Positions 23,680 through 35,271 are shown, counted from the first letter of the stretch. The stretch is DNA of 64,000 bases from Corydoras sp. C115 (GCA_019802505.1 JAFMOC010000021.1:1768501-1832500), one strand, 5' to 3'. The notes: generated by a model not told the origin, from the letters alone. Numbers and translations are program-made.

Positions 23680-24240
23680 AGCTTTACTAAGATCATCTGG
23701 TCAAAGAGATTTGTTCCAAGATAAGTTAGATCAGGCTATAACCAAACAGGCTACTCAACTGCTTACCCAAGTCATCATAATCACTTATCTTGATTACTGC
23801 AATGCATTTTTTGATGGTCTCCCTTCTTATACAATAAATGTTTTTCAGTTTGTTCAGAACAGTGCGTTAAACCAAATCCCATGTTACTCCACATCTCATT
23901 TCTTTAAACTGACTTTCAGTAGTTCTTTGTGTCCAATACAAAGCCCTAGCTTATAGGTAAATCTCCTGATCTACCCATGCTTAGCTAAACTCTATCATTT
24001 AACAAAGCACCCAATGCCTGGTGCTTTAACCTTACTGTGGTTTTAAGTTTCCACATCTTTCGTCACTGCAAAATAGTCAAATTATCTTAGTAGCTGTCTG
24101 TAATGCTAACTTTTGAATAAACACCTAAAACACTGAAGTGGTGAGTTAACCAGATTGGAAAATTGTTATGATTAATAATTCTGCAGACTTCTGTTGTTTT
24201 CTTACTAGTAAAACACTTTGGATAAGAGCATGTAAATGAG
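23680..24240 (+). mobile_element. decayed LINE reverse-transcriptase fragment (L2/CR1-like)
   Basis: A frame at 23711-23956 contains YLDYCNAFFDGLPSYTINVF then QFVQNSALNQI. This corresponds to the DYCN-LL-GLP...LQ-VQNSAAR block near the C-terminal end of L2/CR1-clade reverse transcriptases. Downstream is stop-ridden, ending near aaacactttggataagagca, a typical L2-type 3' end. Not active. Confidence 0.65.
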
Positions 24241-24447
24241 CTACTGGATCATTGTGTCATGTCTGTTTCTTCTCAGTTCCCCATTTCTCAGTCAGAACTC
24301 ACCTCCCCATGGTGCACCACAGTGGCCCAACATGACCACTAATCACAATTTGATTACTTGTTCATTTAGTTCATTCCCATTTGCCAGAAAAACAATCACC
24401 ACATTTAAGTATTAGTGCTCTGCTAGGATATTTAAAGAGCAGACACA

Positions 24448-24615
24448 GGGGAGGGGAGAACGTTTCGGGCGCTGGGCAGATACACCCAGGACAGGGTGCC
24501 AATCTATCGCTGGGCACGCACTCACTCATACAAACACACTCTATATGGGGCAATTTGGAGAACTCAATCCAGTCCATGTTTTTTGGAATGTGGGAGGAAA
24601 CCGGAGAACCCGGAG

Positions 24616-24616
<1 letters not shown>
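24448..24616 (-). mobile_element. SINE-A fragment beside (AT)n
   Basis: The middle of SINE-A only (ggggagaacgtttcgggc to ggagaacccggag). The right edge runs straight into a 75-bp (AT)n array. Confidence 0.85.
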
Positions 24617-24618
<2 letters not shown>

Positions 24619-24694
<76 letters not shown>

Positions 24695-24770
24695 TGTGTA
24701 TATATATGTATATACACTGTATATATACTGTATATATATGTATATACTACATATAAAATCACCAACAAGT
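24619..24770. repeat. (AT)n and imperfect TATAC repeats
   Basis: 75 bp of pure (AT)n followed by irregular tatatatgtatatacac units, next to a SINE-A fragment. Confidence 0.95.
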
Positions 24771-26963
24771 GTATATAAAATCATCAATCCCCTTTCACAC
24801 TCACATCTTTCTTTTACAATGTTTCCATTTTCTAATAATGATACTACATCTTCTTTAAATTCATGACATTTGCTTCATTAATTGCCATTTCTGTGTTCTT
24901 GATTTTCTCATGTTTTGCAAAAAGCTGTTGAAGGATACATCTGTTGCCTCCCTAAAATAATGCTGAATAAGAGCTGGTTTTGTAGGCTACATATGAAGGA
25001 TCCTTCACTTTGGGACAACCTTTCATTATGTAGCCCAAGAAATACATGCTGCCTAGAAAGCAGCCTGAGCTTTACAACACAGTTAAAGACTCTCAGCATG
25101 CTGTGTGAAATATTGCTTTGTGTCATTCTGAGCCAGACACACCACGCTTTTACTCGCATTTTTATTTCGGCTTCTGAACACTTGCTTTTTGCTTCTGGTT
25201 TTTGTTGTTGACACTGATAAGATTGTCAGTGCTCAAAATCTGATGTATTGTTTGTATACGTCTCACTTAACTACTGTACAATGAAGCATATAATGCTGCT
25301 TTACCACCCTTGATGTCAAAATCTCTTCTTGGAAAATCTTATTGTAGTGTCACAAGAGATTTTGGCCAGACCACCTTTTTTTTACTGCACTACCTGTTCT
25401 CATGTCATAGCAACATGCCCTGACAAAGTAACCCAGCAACCAGTGAAATAATGTTCTACTCCTAGATACTGATCTCTGTTCCTTTCAGCACAAACTTTGG
25501 TGCTAATTCTTGTAATAAGGCCCTGCATTCTCATTTCTTTTCTGGTGCCATGGGGACCAAGACATGGCTGAATGACTTACCAGCCCCACTTATTAATTTT
25601 CTTTTTCGAATCTGGCAATTAATGAGAGTCCTATTAAAAAAGGGCACAGTTTCACACATCTGTTTAACTCTGTGGAAGCTGTACATCAGTAAAGTAAGTA
25701 TTTTGCATTACTAATCATATATTATATAAACACCCAATATTCTTGGCCTTTCCTTGGATAAATAATCACAATTGCTTGATTTTCTTTACAAACTACTACA
25801 TTGTACAGTGGTCTGGGATGTTTCTATTGTCAGCATTTCTATTTTTTAATATTTGTAGAAAGTCATACAGTCCTTGCAGTTAACCTTCCCCTCTGCAATT
25901 AAAACATGACTGAATATTTAGCACAGCAGAGTGATATTATGATATAATGAAGGCCCATAGCAGGAAGGTCCTATGGTCAATTCTGGTGTAGAAAAGACAT
26001 GGCCCTTTTGTGGAGTATGCATGATTTTAATTTGTCTGTGTGTAGGCTTCTGATAGCTCCACTTTCCTAGTCCAAAAGCTTGCTAGGCCCACAGGAAATG
26101 CTGAATATATGTTTATAAATGCATAAATATTTGTTTTTGAGTCTGCAATGTGATTGGCAGGGCTTTTTCCTATCTCTGACAGTGAATGAATGAGTAATTG
26201 TAATACTTTACAGATGATTACAGAATGAACAGTCACCAAATGGATGGTGCACTTTTTATACAGTATATCTGTAAGATAACCAGTCACCATGTTATCTCCT
26301 TTTCTTATACTTTATTTTCATGGTCCTGTTTCCATGTTTGCATAAAACAAGTAAACATTTATTTACATTATCAAATTATTGAAAAAATATATTTAAAAAA
26401 AATATTCAAAATTGTATGTATGATATGCATAAGTGCATTTTGAAAGTAATATCAGTGGGAAAAATATAAAAGAATAAAATCCAGCATACTGTCCAGCATT
26501 TTGTACACTTTTATCAGAATCAAAATGCATGTAAATGACTTCAGTTTAATCCATAATTCATTAACTTCAACTTATTTTCTCATTAAAAATGAAAGATGTC
26601 ATAATTATGGTCTTCAGCTTGTGAAACAAAAGCTTGACTACATTGAAGCTGAAGTATGGCTCTTCATATAAGCTTTAAATAGTGATGCCAGTCCCTGTGT
26701 GCATTTTTGGTGCAGTAATGTGAGATTCATACATTGCATTTTTCGCAGTTGCTCGAATAATCTCTCTGTGCTTCACTAGCCCTGACCCGTTCTATCTGTC
26801 ATAGCTCATCTTATCAACATGGCCTTGTTGCCTCAGCAAAATGCCAGAGTCCAGCTAGCCTGGGAGAGCAAGAGGCTGATTAATATGACTTCAAAACAAC
26901 CTAGAAGATGTGCACCACACAACATAATGTTATGGCTGAATTATTGAAAGAGTGGCCTGCTAC

Positions 26964-27096
26964 CTGTTATTACACACTCCTGAGATAGTGCGGTATTTCT
27001 CAGAATCTCCTCCTATGGGACATCTTGCTGGTTGTGGGGATGGCGAGCAGCCAGAAAGGTTTGCTATCAGCTCCACATTCTCCGGGGTAAGCAGCT
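26964..27096 (-). CDS. tpo: tpo exon, start of mature peroxidase
   Basis: 133 nt between tttttcag and gtagca, phase 1 to phase 2. It encodes LLTPENVELIANLSGC then EKYRTISGVCNNR. This matches human LLSIIANMSGC...NKYRPITGACNNR, including the paired cysteines at the start of animal haem peroxidases. The N-L-S sequon coincides with the human N-M-S glycosylation site. Confidence 0.95.
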
Positions 27097-27448
27097 CTGA
27101 AAAAAGAGCTAATTAGACAACTAATTCAAATCAAATATTTTGTGTAAACAGACCTTTTCATGTTAATTAGCGTGTTATCCGTGTTTATTGCAATACCTTT
27201 ATCACTCTATGTAAACAATTATTTTTGACATTTCACTTAATTGTATCGGCAAAATACAATCACACACAATTGTACTTGATTGAAATTATTTACAAAATAA
27301 TATAAGTTCATAATTATTTTTTTTACTTTATATTATGTATAGGTTTATATTAGCAAGATTTTAAATGTTAGAAGAAAATCAGCATAAAACACATTTAAAT
27401 ATGTAAAACAGATTTGTGGAATTCATTTTTATTAGCAGCTGTGAACCT

Positions 27449-27463
27449 TATAATAATAATAAT

Positions 27464-27540
<77 letters not shown>
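27449..27540. repeat. (AAT)n-(AT)n compound microsatellite
   Basis: About 6 AAT units passing into 70 bp of (AT)n. Confidence 0.95.
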
Positions 27541-27543
<3 letters not shown>

Positions 27544-27884
27544 TATAATAACTTGCATACCTTTTCTGTCTTTTAACAGTGGAACAAGTGCATACCAAGT
27601 TTGCATACCATTTTTATAATTGGTTCAATATAATCTTATGATGAAATTTCTGAAGTTGAAAGTGGAAAATTTTTTAGGACTAGATAATGGTTTAAACTCC
27701 TAATTTTGTGATGTCGTTTATTAATGGGGCATTCAGTCATTTGAGAGGTTTCTGCCAAATACATTTTATGTGCACATATTTCACAAAAATAAGAGGACTT
27801 GCAGATAAATGCAAATAAAACTGGTGGTTTTGACCACATCACAGGTCATTAGAAACAGTGACTTATTCCAGCATTCTATATATT

Positions 27885-28192
27885 CATTCATTCATTATCT
27901 TCTGCTTTATCCTATATTAGGGTCGCGGTGGGGTTCCGCATGCCTATCTAGGGGAGAATGTTTCGGTGCGCTGGGCAGATAGACCCAGGACAGGGCGCCA
28001 ATCTATCGCTGGGCACACACTCACACACACAGACACGCACACAAACACACTCTTCATGGGGCAATTTGGAGAACTCAATTGACTTGATCCATGTTTTTGG
28101 ACTGTGGGAGGAAACCGGAGAACTCGGAGGAACCCCACGTGGACACGGGGAGAACATGGAAACTCCACCCAGATGGGGATTTGTACCGGGAA
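27885..28192 (-). mobile_element. SINE-A copy, head-truncated, 40 bp from a tpo exon
   Basis: (GAAT)n tail, full body, ending at a damaged box B (gatttgtaccgggaatg). It lies just downstream of tpo exon 28235-28398 on the same strand, inside the intron, leaving about 40 bp between the SINE and the splice donor. Confidence 0.88.
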
Positions 28193-28234
28193 TGCGTTCT
28201 ACTTAAATATTTATATTTCTTCTTTGGCTCTTAC

Positions 28235-28398
28235 CCAAAATAGAAGCGGATCTTTGCTCTCTCTTGCTTGATTTGTTCTTTAAAAGTTCCAGAGTTGTTT
28301 GAAAGATCTCTGCAGATTTAGAAGTCTCATGTGTTTCTGCTGTTCCTTGCCTGGACAAGGCAAACATATGCATGTAGGATGGCATACTGAGATTTCTG
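28235..28398 (-). CDS. tpo: tpo exon, propeptide / pre-domain region
   Basis: 164 nt, entering in phase 2 and leaving in phase 1, with donor gtaaga. It encodes RNLS...SRQGTAETHETSKSAEIFQ, which parallels human RNLKKRG...ARAAEIMETSIQ. The acceptor is a tandem CAGCAG (28401-28396), so two in-frame versions differing by one residue are possible. The region is weakly conserved in the family, and the match is carried by position, phase and the AEI core. Confidence 0.88.
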
Positions 28399-28498
28399 CT
28401 GTTAAAAAATCAGACATTCAGTAATGATACTATGCATCAATTTATATACATGATTTACTTCATTTTCTTTTTGATTTTTTATTTATTAATTCATTTAC

Positions 28499-28591
28499 CC
28501 TTGAGCTGTATGAGTTAATGCATTGTTGACCATCTTTATACTCTTATGGACTGAAGATATTAACTGGATAATTTCAGGTTTTTTTGTTCTC
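28499..28591 (-). CDS. tpo: tpo exon, propeptide region
   Basis: The exon lies between a good acceptor (ttaattttccag) and a gtaaat donor, 93 nt, phase 2 to phase 2. It reads KKPEIIQLISSVHKS then IKMVNNALTHTAQ. This lines up with the human N-terminal KPE...SSV...SKRLVDTAMYATMQ stretch in the peroxidase propeptide. An A7 run (plus-strand T7 at 28579-28585) lies near its start. In the phase dictated by the candidate signal-peptide exon this exon would hit a stop, whereas one extra A would make the frames agree. The intron to the next exon is only 100 bp. Confidence 0.8.
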
Positions 28592-28995
28592 CTGGAAAAT
28601 TAAAGTGACATTTATTTCAGATTTATTTTTGTAATGGTTCTGTAATGTTACTCGAGAAACACCAGCATTCTGAAACCAAATTCCTTGTGTGTGTAACATA
28701 CTTGGCAAAATAAATCAGATTGTAATTCTGAGATGTAAATTGTGCACACTAAAATGGTTACAAATTGAAATGAATCTAAATCTCCCAGAGCTAAGGACGC
28801 TTTACAAATTATAATCTTAATCAAATGTAATCTGATAAACTACAGATTTTCCTTGTCTTGACACCCCATCTTCTCATTTCTGCTTGTACTTCTCACCTAT
28901 TCTTGCAGATCTGCCACGATTATACACTAAGGTAATGAAATCCCTAAAGGATAAGAAATGTGTAAATATGTTTCAGTTGAATTTAATTGCATTTG

Positions 28996-29203
28996 GAGTG
29001 GGACAGTGACTTAGTGGTTAGCACGTTCACCTCTCGGCCCTGGGGAACCAGGTTCGAATGCTGATCTGGGTGAAGTTTCCATGCTTTTCTCATGTCTATG
29101 TGGGTTTTCTCTGGGTCCTCTGGTTCTTCCACTGTCCAACAACATGGATTCAAGGTAACTAGGTTGCTCTAATTTGCCAGTTAATAGTGTGTATGTCTGT
29201 CAT

Positions 29204-29250
<47 letters not shown>

Positions 29251-29497
29251 TTGTCTGTCTTTTTTGTATGTGCCTGTCTTTGTGTGTTTGTGTCTCTCTG
29301 TTTTTGTATGTGTCTGTGTCTCTGCATGTCTCTGTGTTATGTGTCTCTTTGTCTGTGTCAGTGTCTTGAGTAAGTAAGTGAGTGAAGAATTGGCACCCTG
29401 GCCTGGGTGTTTCTGCCCGAATCGCTCTTTACTGGATGGACATGTGGAACCCCCTAGCGAACCTAGTCCCTAGTATTGGTATTAAACAGAAGATATT
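28996..29497 (+). mobile_element. SINE-A copy, old, with expanded internal repeats
   Basis: Recognisable head (cttagtggttagcacgttca, box B ggttcgaatgc) and 3' half (tggcaccctggcctgggtg). About 180 bp of TCTG/TCTC/GTGT simple sequence fills the middle. Located between the candidate signal-peptide exon and the next tpo exon. Confidence 0.8.
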
Positions 29498-30036
29498 AAG
29501 ATGAAATAAGATATCTGCATTGGCTGAGAGCTATACAATGAGTATGTAATACATGAGTATTACATATTTAATCAGGTGAATTCTAAAATAAACTCAATGC
29601 AATTAATCACCCGACTTGTCTTACCACATACAGTAATGTGTTGTAATGTTCTATTTCCCACTGTTCTTATTTCAGTTTTGCTAGACTATTCCCTCTAGAA
29701 ATATAATTAAATAAACCACAGGGGTGATATTTACAGAAGGGCGATGCCAGATGTCAGAAGTAATAAAGCAGCTGGAAAGAGCTAAATGTCAGAAAAGACA
29801 GTGAAAAAATAAGAAAATAACCTATTTATAAATAAAAAATAACTGTAAAGACAATGAGCAAAGTTAACTCCAATCCAAGTAACAAAAAACGTCCTCAAAG
29901 TTACAACAACGTAGCTGTTGTTCTAATATTCAGTTAGTTGTTATAATGTAAACATTTTCTTAACAGATTAATAGCAATCCTGTTGCGAATATTAGCACAT
30001 TATATTAAATGAGAAAAGCTGTAATATAAGTCATAC

Positions 30037-30106
30037 TTTCAGGTTTTGCAGGACCGCATGCGAAGAGAATGAAACCCAACAGAAGCTTTATTACAGAACA
30101 TGACAT
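30037..30106 (-). CDS. tpo: tpo candidate first coding exon (signal peptide)
   Basis: ATG at 30106-30104 opens 23 codons reading MSCSVIKLLLGFILFACG and ending near KPE: a short N region, a hydrophobic core and small residues before a likely cleavage point, as expected for a secretory signal. A donor (gtatga) follows at 30036. A plausible acceptor (tttcag, exon edge 30116) lies just upstream of the ATG, so a noncoding exon may precede it, as in human TPO where the ATG is not in exon 1. The exon ends in phase 1 but the next recognised exon needs phase 2, so the join is unresolved (see findings). Assignment rests on position and signal-peptide character, not on strong similarity. Confidence 0.5.
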
Positions 30107-31149
30107 TTTTATAGAGCTGAAACACACAAACCAAAAAAAGGACATTTGTAATATTGCATAAGAACCCACACTTATTTTCAATTTAGAATACATACACAGC
30201 TAAGCTCCAAATCCAAGTGACACTGCATCAGTATATAACATACTGTTTAAAACCAAAAATTCTCATCATTATAATGCATTTTGAAGTGATCTATCTAATA
30301 ATGCTAATCACAAAGTTCTTTAGTGTAAAACTTAAACAGATATTTCTTACTGTCTTGCTTCTGGTGTGTTACCCTGCCGTCAATGTCTCCTCACTCATGT
30401 CTTTGCACCAAAGTTTTCTCTTCTTGAGTCTTACCCTGCTGACTCCATACAAAAGCCACTTGAGATTTTTGCCTTTCACTGCTCTTCAAGCACATGGCTT
30501 ACGTAGGTAGGAGGATTAGCAGTAAACACACTGCACAGCCATGTACGTCAAATTTGCCTTTGAAGTCATGCCTTAACATTCATTAATTATCATTCAAATC
30601 CTCATGGTTTAGCAAATTTACTTCATGGAATCCTTCAGATATCTAATATTTCCTCATCCTGTTCTCGCAAAAAGTTAGAGATTTATCTGTATAGACTGGC
30701 AGCCCAAAATTTAGTTGGAAATGTTTTTAACATGTCATTGTATTTTAAACACAGGTTGTTCCTATTTAAAGTGATTAACCAAACTTTATTTAAAGACTCT
30801 GTGTTTGAGTTAATAGCACGATATGCATAAATTATGATGTCAAAACATTTCAGATGTGTGACAGGTATCGCATTATTCTGCAATGCTGGCTTTGTGAACA
30901 CATTTTCAGAAGATATAAATGAAATTAATTTATGCAATCTTGCCTGCCAATGTCATGTCAAAAATGTTTTGCAGGAACTGAAAGACATAGAAAGCTGCCC
31001 TACTTTTCTACCTAAGCTTTATATAATAACCACAAATTAAATTTACCATTATTTGCTAATATAAAAAAAATAATCAAAACAAAAAACTGTGATGTTGCTA
31101 AATAAGATAACTTTTATAAGTATTCCAGTTGCTGTCAATCCAATAGAAT

Positions 31150-31501
31150 TCATTCATTCATTCATTATCTCCCGCTTTATCCTCTATTAGGGTCGCGGTG
31201 GGGTTCCCCATGCCCATCCAGGGGAGAACGTCTCGGGCGCTGGGCAGATAGACCCAGGACAGGGCGCCAATCCATCGCTGGGCACACACTCACTCACACA
31301 GACACACTCTATATGGGGCAATTTTTGAGAATTCAATTGACTTGATCCATGTTTTTGAACTGTGGGAGGAAACCGGAGAACCCGGAGGAAACCCACGCAG
31401 ACACGGGGAGAACATGGAAACTCCACCCAGATGGGGATTCAAACTGGGAATCCCTAGTGCTGAGAGGCGAACGTGCTAACCACTAAACCACCGTGCAGCT
31501 T
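31150..31501 (-). mobile_element. SINE-A copy, full length, upstream of tpo
   Basis: Nearly consensus copy with (GAAT)n tail. 12-bp duplication ATCCAATAGAAT at 31138-31149 and 31502-31513. It sits about 1 kb upstream of the candidate tpo signal-peptide exon. Confidence 0.95.
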
Positions 31502-34500
31502 ATCCAATAGAATGTTTTCCTAAATGTTATTAATGTGTAATTTTTGGTTGATTTGATTATTTTTTTGTGTGTGTTAATTACACAGTGCTGTGTAATTAAC
31601 GTTCTTAAGAGGCCACATGGAAATCTGCAACTGTTATGGAGGGATTAATTATAAGAAGTTTAAAATGCAAAATAAAGTAATGTACTTGTACCACATGTGT
31701 GACATTCAGTGCCGGCCATGTGTGTGATATCTTTGCATTGCTTTTATTTTAAATGTGATTCCTTTTTTCAGCTTACATACCTAATCTTCACTTCTTTACA
31801 TTTCATTTCTAGATTTCCAGGCTAGAGAGAAAGATTCAAAGGACCGGGCCATGAAATGCAAGCAGCAGAAATACAAAGCTTTAGGATTTTAAAGGGATGC
31901 CAGAGGTTTTTTTTTTTTTATCTAGTGTTACAAATCGTTTAATAAACATGGTGGATTTCAACAAAACTATAGATCTTGGGTCTTCTCAAAAGGCACAAAT
32001 TCTGAAAAAAGCTTGGGTATAGCATGTATAAAAAGCCAAACCCAAAACTTTCATATATTAAGATTTTAATGCTCTCAAAAACAACGAAACAAGCAGGCAA
32101 TCAGTGAGAATTAAATTAGGATGTGTTAATTAGCCCTTGTTTTAGAGTTGCATGGATTTAATGTAATATTGCTGACTGGACAAATTTTGCCATTACCAAA
32201 TAACAACTAATTGTTGGAGCAATAAGCAGTGACAATTAGCAGTGCTTAATATACAGGTTAGTAATGCATGTAATATCCAAGATATGTTCCATAAAACATA
32301 TCCAAAATATGTTCCAGGGGTAATATGTTCACAAGAACAGAAGTAAGTGAGCTGATGTATTCAGGATTTTGAATGATGTGCCACAATCAATTTTGCATAT
32401 AATAATGAGAAGTACTGGGAGTTTAAGTTCCACCTTCACATTACCCATCATAAAGGTATACAAAGGTTTGTAATAAGTATTCATATACAGCTCACGCAGT
32501 GCAAAGGTTTAGTATAAGCTTTTTGTAGAACTGCACATGAGTTAGAAGTTACAAAGCATGTAATATTTTATGGTGCTTCAATTTATTTATTGTTTAAAAG
32601 TTTTAAAGTACTTAAGTACTTTAAGTTTAATCATTTTTTTTGTATATTTTATTATATCACCTTGGTATCTTTATGTTTCTCTATAAGCCTTCTAGACTTC
32701 CACGCAGGTCACAATAAGTTTTCAAAAGTTCACATAAAGATTTAGTGTACTAATGCGTAGGAAGACTTTTTTAAATGTGAGTGCAATGTCTGAGGATGAA
32801 CAATAAAACTGCTCCACCTTACTTGGTACAAATGGTCTTATTTTACGGGTATTCTGAGCACCAGCAAAAATATGCAACAATATACATTCCTTATTAGTTT
32901 ATATTAGGACATGTTTTCTTTTTTAATAAGATTTTTTTCAGATTAAAAATCAGTTTTGAGGTAGCTGCACAGGCCTGTGGGACCAACTCTAAGAATTCTT
33001 CTGAAATCTTTATCCGCAGGTTTTAAGCTCAGCAAGTTTTTAACTAATTTAACTCCAAAAGTTGCATATTGTATATAATATTGTGTTTTGTTATTGATGT
33101 TTTGATGATGAGTGACCTGTGTCATGAACGATGCATTTAGATAATCATTGTTATTTGTATATTGCAAATGACAGAAAGACGAATATCAGTTTGGCCAATA
33201 AATCAGCACATGGAAAGTTTCTCACATGTAAAACTGACGTTAATATTTTAAAATACCACATGACGTTTATATCAAGGGAACTGGTATTGTATATACCTTT
33301 CATCAGTGGTTGACCCAACACCATGTACCTCACTTGACATAAAGGCAAAACATTACATTACACGATCTGATGTTAAAAAGATTTTCCCATGACACTGCAC
33401 CTAACTGTGAAGAACTTATGTTGAAAACCACCTCATGGCATGGTCTTGTCATCTTTGTTGAGACAGTTATGGGCATGAAATATGCTCTTTTATTTAAATG
33501 CAGCTCATTTAAAGCCTTCTACTTCTATTCTACAAATTTCAGTTTCAAGTGGCTGTCTACTTTTTTGCCCACTTGCCTGCAGGAGCTCTTTGAATCAAAC
33601 TTGTGCCGCTGCTTTAGAATTCACTTTGCAAAAGGTTGTGCTTCACATCCAGGCACTTCAGATGAGCCTTTTGTTTGGAACTCATGTTTTCAACTGCAAA
33701 CTTTTTTTGTGGTCTGGGTTTTCTCCTAGAAAGAACAAAATGATATTATCCGAAATTTAATAACCCCATTGACTTGTAGAAATTAAACAGTTGTAAAATT
33801 ATGCATGGCTTTTATATACAAAAATATAGGACACTAATGTTTATTCTGTATAATAACCCAAATTATTGCTCCTGAAGAGAAGAGTTGAACACGTAATGAG
33901 GAGACCAGACAGACCATTTAAAAATTTTTATCAGTTCTTAGGAATACAAAAGATATCATACAATTTTGTCAACAGTTAATTAACTGCTCCTTTATTTGGA
34001 AAGGTTTTGAAGAATCATCAAGAACAAAGTTGCAAATTGTGGGTCATCATGTTAATCACAGATAAGAAAAGAATCTTTCCTAAGCAGGTAGCGCTCTACC
34101 TTACCATGACCCAATAAATGTTTAAACCAAACATCTCCTGTAAGTTTGCTGAGGAGTGGTAGACTGGAAAAGTGAAAAACATGGGCAGTTTAATATACAG
34201 TACATCTGTCAGTTTTAGTTCATGCTTAAGAACAAAAGAAGTTTACACAAATTATACCAATAAATTGAGGCTTTGTTTCATGTACAGTAGTTGGATGAAA
34301 AGATTTTCAGATTGCAATGATGAAAAATATCATTTAGGAATTGGACCTGTACATAAGTTGGGAAAAACGTATGTCAATAAAGACACAAGGATTGAAGTTA
34401 TATAAAACTATGTTCGTAGTACAGCTTTAGCATCCTTCGTGGGTCACCCGTAATGTCAGTAAATTATTTAATGCAAAGCATGCATTTACAAACCCATAAT

Positions 34501-34636
34501 GTCATGAACATTTGATTTGCTACATGATCAACATGATTTCGGTTTGAAGCAGATCGCTGAAGTTACTATAATCGAGTACCAAACCAGTAATTAGTGCATG
34601 TCAAAATATTATCTAATCCAAAAGTTTTTTTTTTTC

Positions 34637-34642
34637 TTTAAT
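34637..34642 (-). terminator. possible sntg2 poly(A) signal ATTAAA
   Basis: ATTAAA on the minus strand about 135 nt after the sntg2 stop, followed by an A-rich run. A canonical AATAAA also occurs at 33996-33991. Neither has a convincing GT-rich element, so the 3' end is undetermined. Confidence 0.2.
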
Positions 34643-34775
34643 GCATTTTAGTTTAGAAGAATCATACAAAAATAACAAGAACTAGATTATATTTATAGAT
34701 ATTGTGCATAAAATAGTAGATGAAACCACAGACTAGATGGTATGTGTTCCTGACAATACATGGATTCTAGCGGTT

Positions 34776-34898
34776 CTACATGTACTTTCGTGTGATGCTT
34801 TGATTGCTGACGAAATGAGGATCCACCGAGGCCACTTTGGCAGCAATGAAGGAGTGGATACAATGAAGAACAGCAGTCAGATTAGCAAACTCTAGTTC
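34776..34898 (-). CDS. sntg2: sntg2 last coding exon and stop
   Basis: 123 nt, phase 0, acceptor tgaatcag, ending in TAG at 34778-34776. It reads ELEFANLTAVLHCIHSFIAA, KVASVDPHF then SITRKYM. Human ends with KVASVDPGFMDSQSLARKYMYSS, so the fish protein stops three residues earlier. Confidence 0.96.
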   Translation of the reverse strand, partial: ELEFANLTAVLHCIHSFIAAKVASVDPHFVSNQSITRKYM

Positions 34899-35057
34899 CT
34901 GATTCAGCAAAACAAGAGGAAAAATAAGCAGATTAGACATTACATAAATACACAGGCATTAACCCATGCACACACACACACAAACACACACATTTTTATT
35001 TTGCATTGTAGCAACTTATACCTAATATTTTTTTACAGAGACTAAAAGGGGACAGAA

Positions 35058-35271
35058 AGGGAGTGATAGCTCAGTGGTCAGGGCATTGGGCTATCAATCT
35101 AAAGGTTGGGGGTTCAAATCCCAGGTCCACTGAAGTTACCAGTGTGGGTCCTTGAGCAAGACCCTTAACCCTCATTGCTCCAGGGATGTTGTGATTAACC
35201 CTGTGCTCACCTTGTAAGTCGCTTTGGATAAAAGCGTCTGCTAATGACCAAATGTAATGTAATGTAATGTA
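35058..35271 (+). mobile_element. SINE-B copy, full length
   Basis: A different tRNA-derived SINE. Box A tagctcagtggtcagg, box B ggttcaaatcc, body gtgggtccttgagcaagacc, LINE-like end gctttggataaaagcgtctg and (AATGT)n tail. Lies in the last intron-exon stretch of sntg2, about 160 bp upstream of the last coding exon's acceptor. Confidence 0.88.

Larger units (their letters stand above)
21167..26963 (-). other. largest tpo intron
   Basis: 5.8 kb with a partial palindromic element, (AT)n tracts, SINE-B, a LINE fragment and a SINE-A piece. The block 24800-26900 is mostly unique AT-rich sequence with an old SINE at about 25950. Confidence 0.6.
3416..30116 (-). other. tpo: tpo gene span (thyroid peroxidase)
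   Basis: Minus-strand gene for thyroid peroxidase, the haem enzyme that uses H2O2 at the apical thyrocyte membrane to iodinate and couple tyrosines of thyroglobulin. Ten exons (28499-28591, 28235-28398, 26964-27096, 21037-21166, 19927-20133, 16394-16906, 14265-14523, 10075-10245, 8175-8412, 7701-7909) join with phases 2,1,2,0,0,0,1,1,2 and no internal stop. Together they follow human TPO from about residue 30 to about 735. Distal Asp-His, catalytic Arg-Glu, proximal His and the calcium loop are all present. A signal-peptide exon (30037-30106) and a terminal exon (3416-3567) are candidates only. I found no exons for the CCP, EGF-like and transmembrane parts of human TPO. The gene lies immediately downstream of sntg2, as in human. 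Confidence 0.95.
30117..34775. other. intergenic region tpo-sntg2
   Basis: 4.7 kb between the candidate tpo start and the sntg2 stop. It should contain the tpo promoter and noncoding first exon (low end) and the sntg2 3' UTR (high end), neither of which I could place. One SINE-A at 31150-31501. Two overlapping plus-strand frames at 33370-33760 are unrecognised. Confidence 0.6.
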
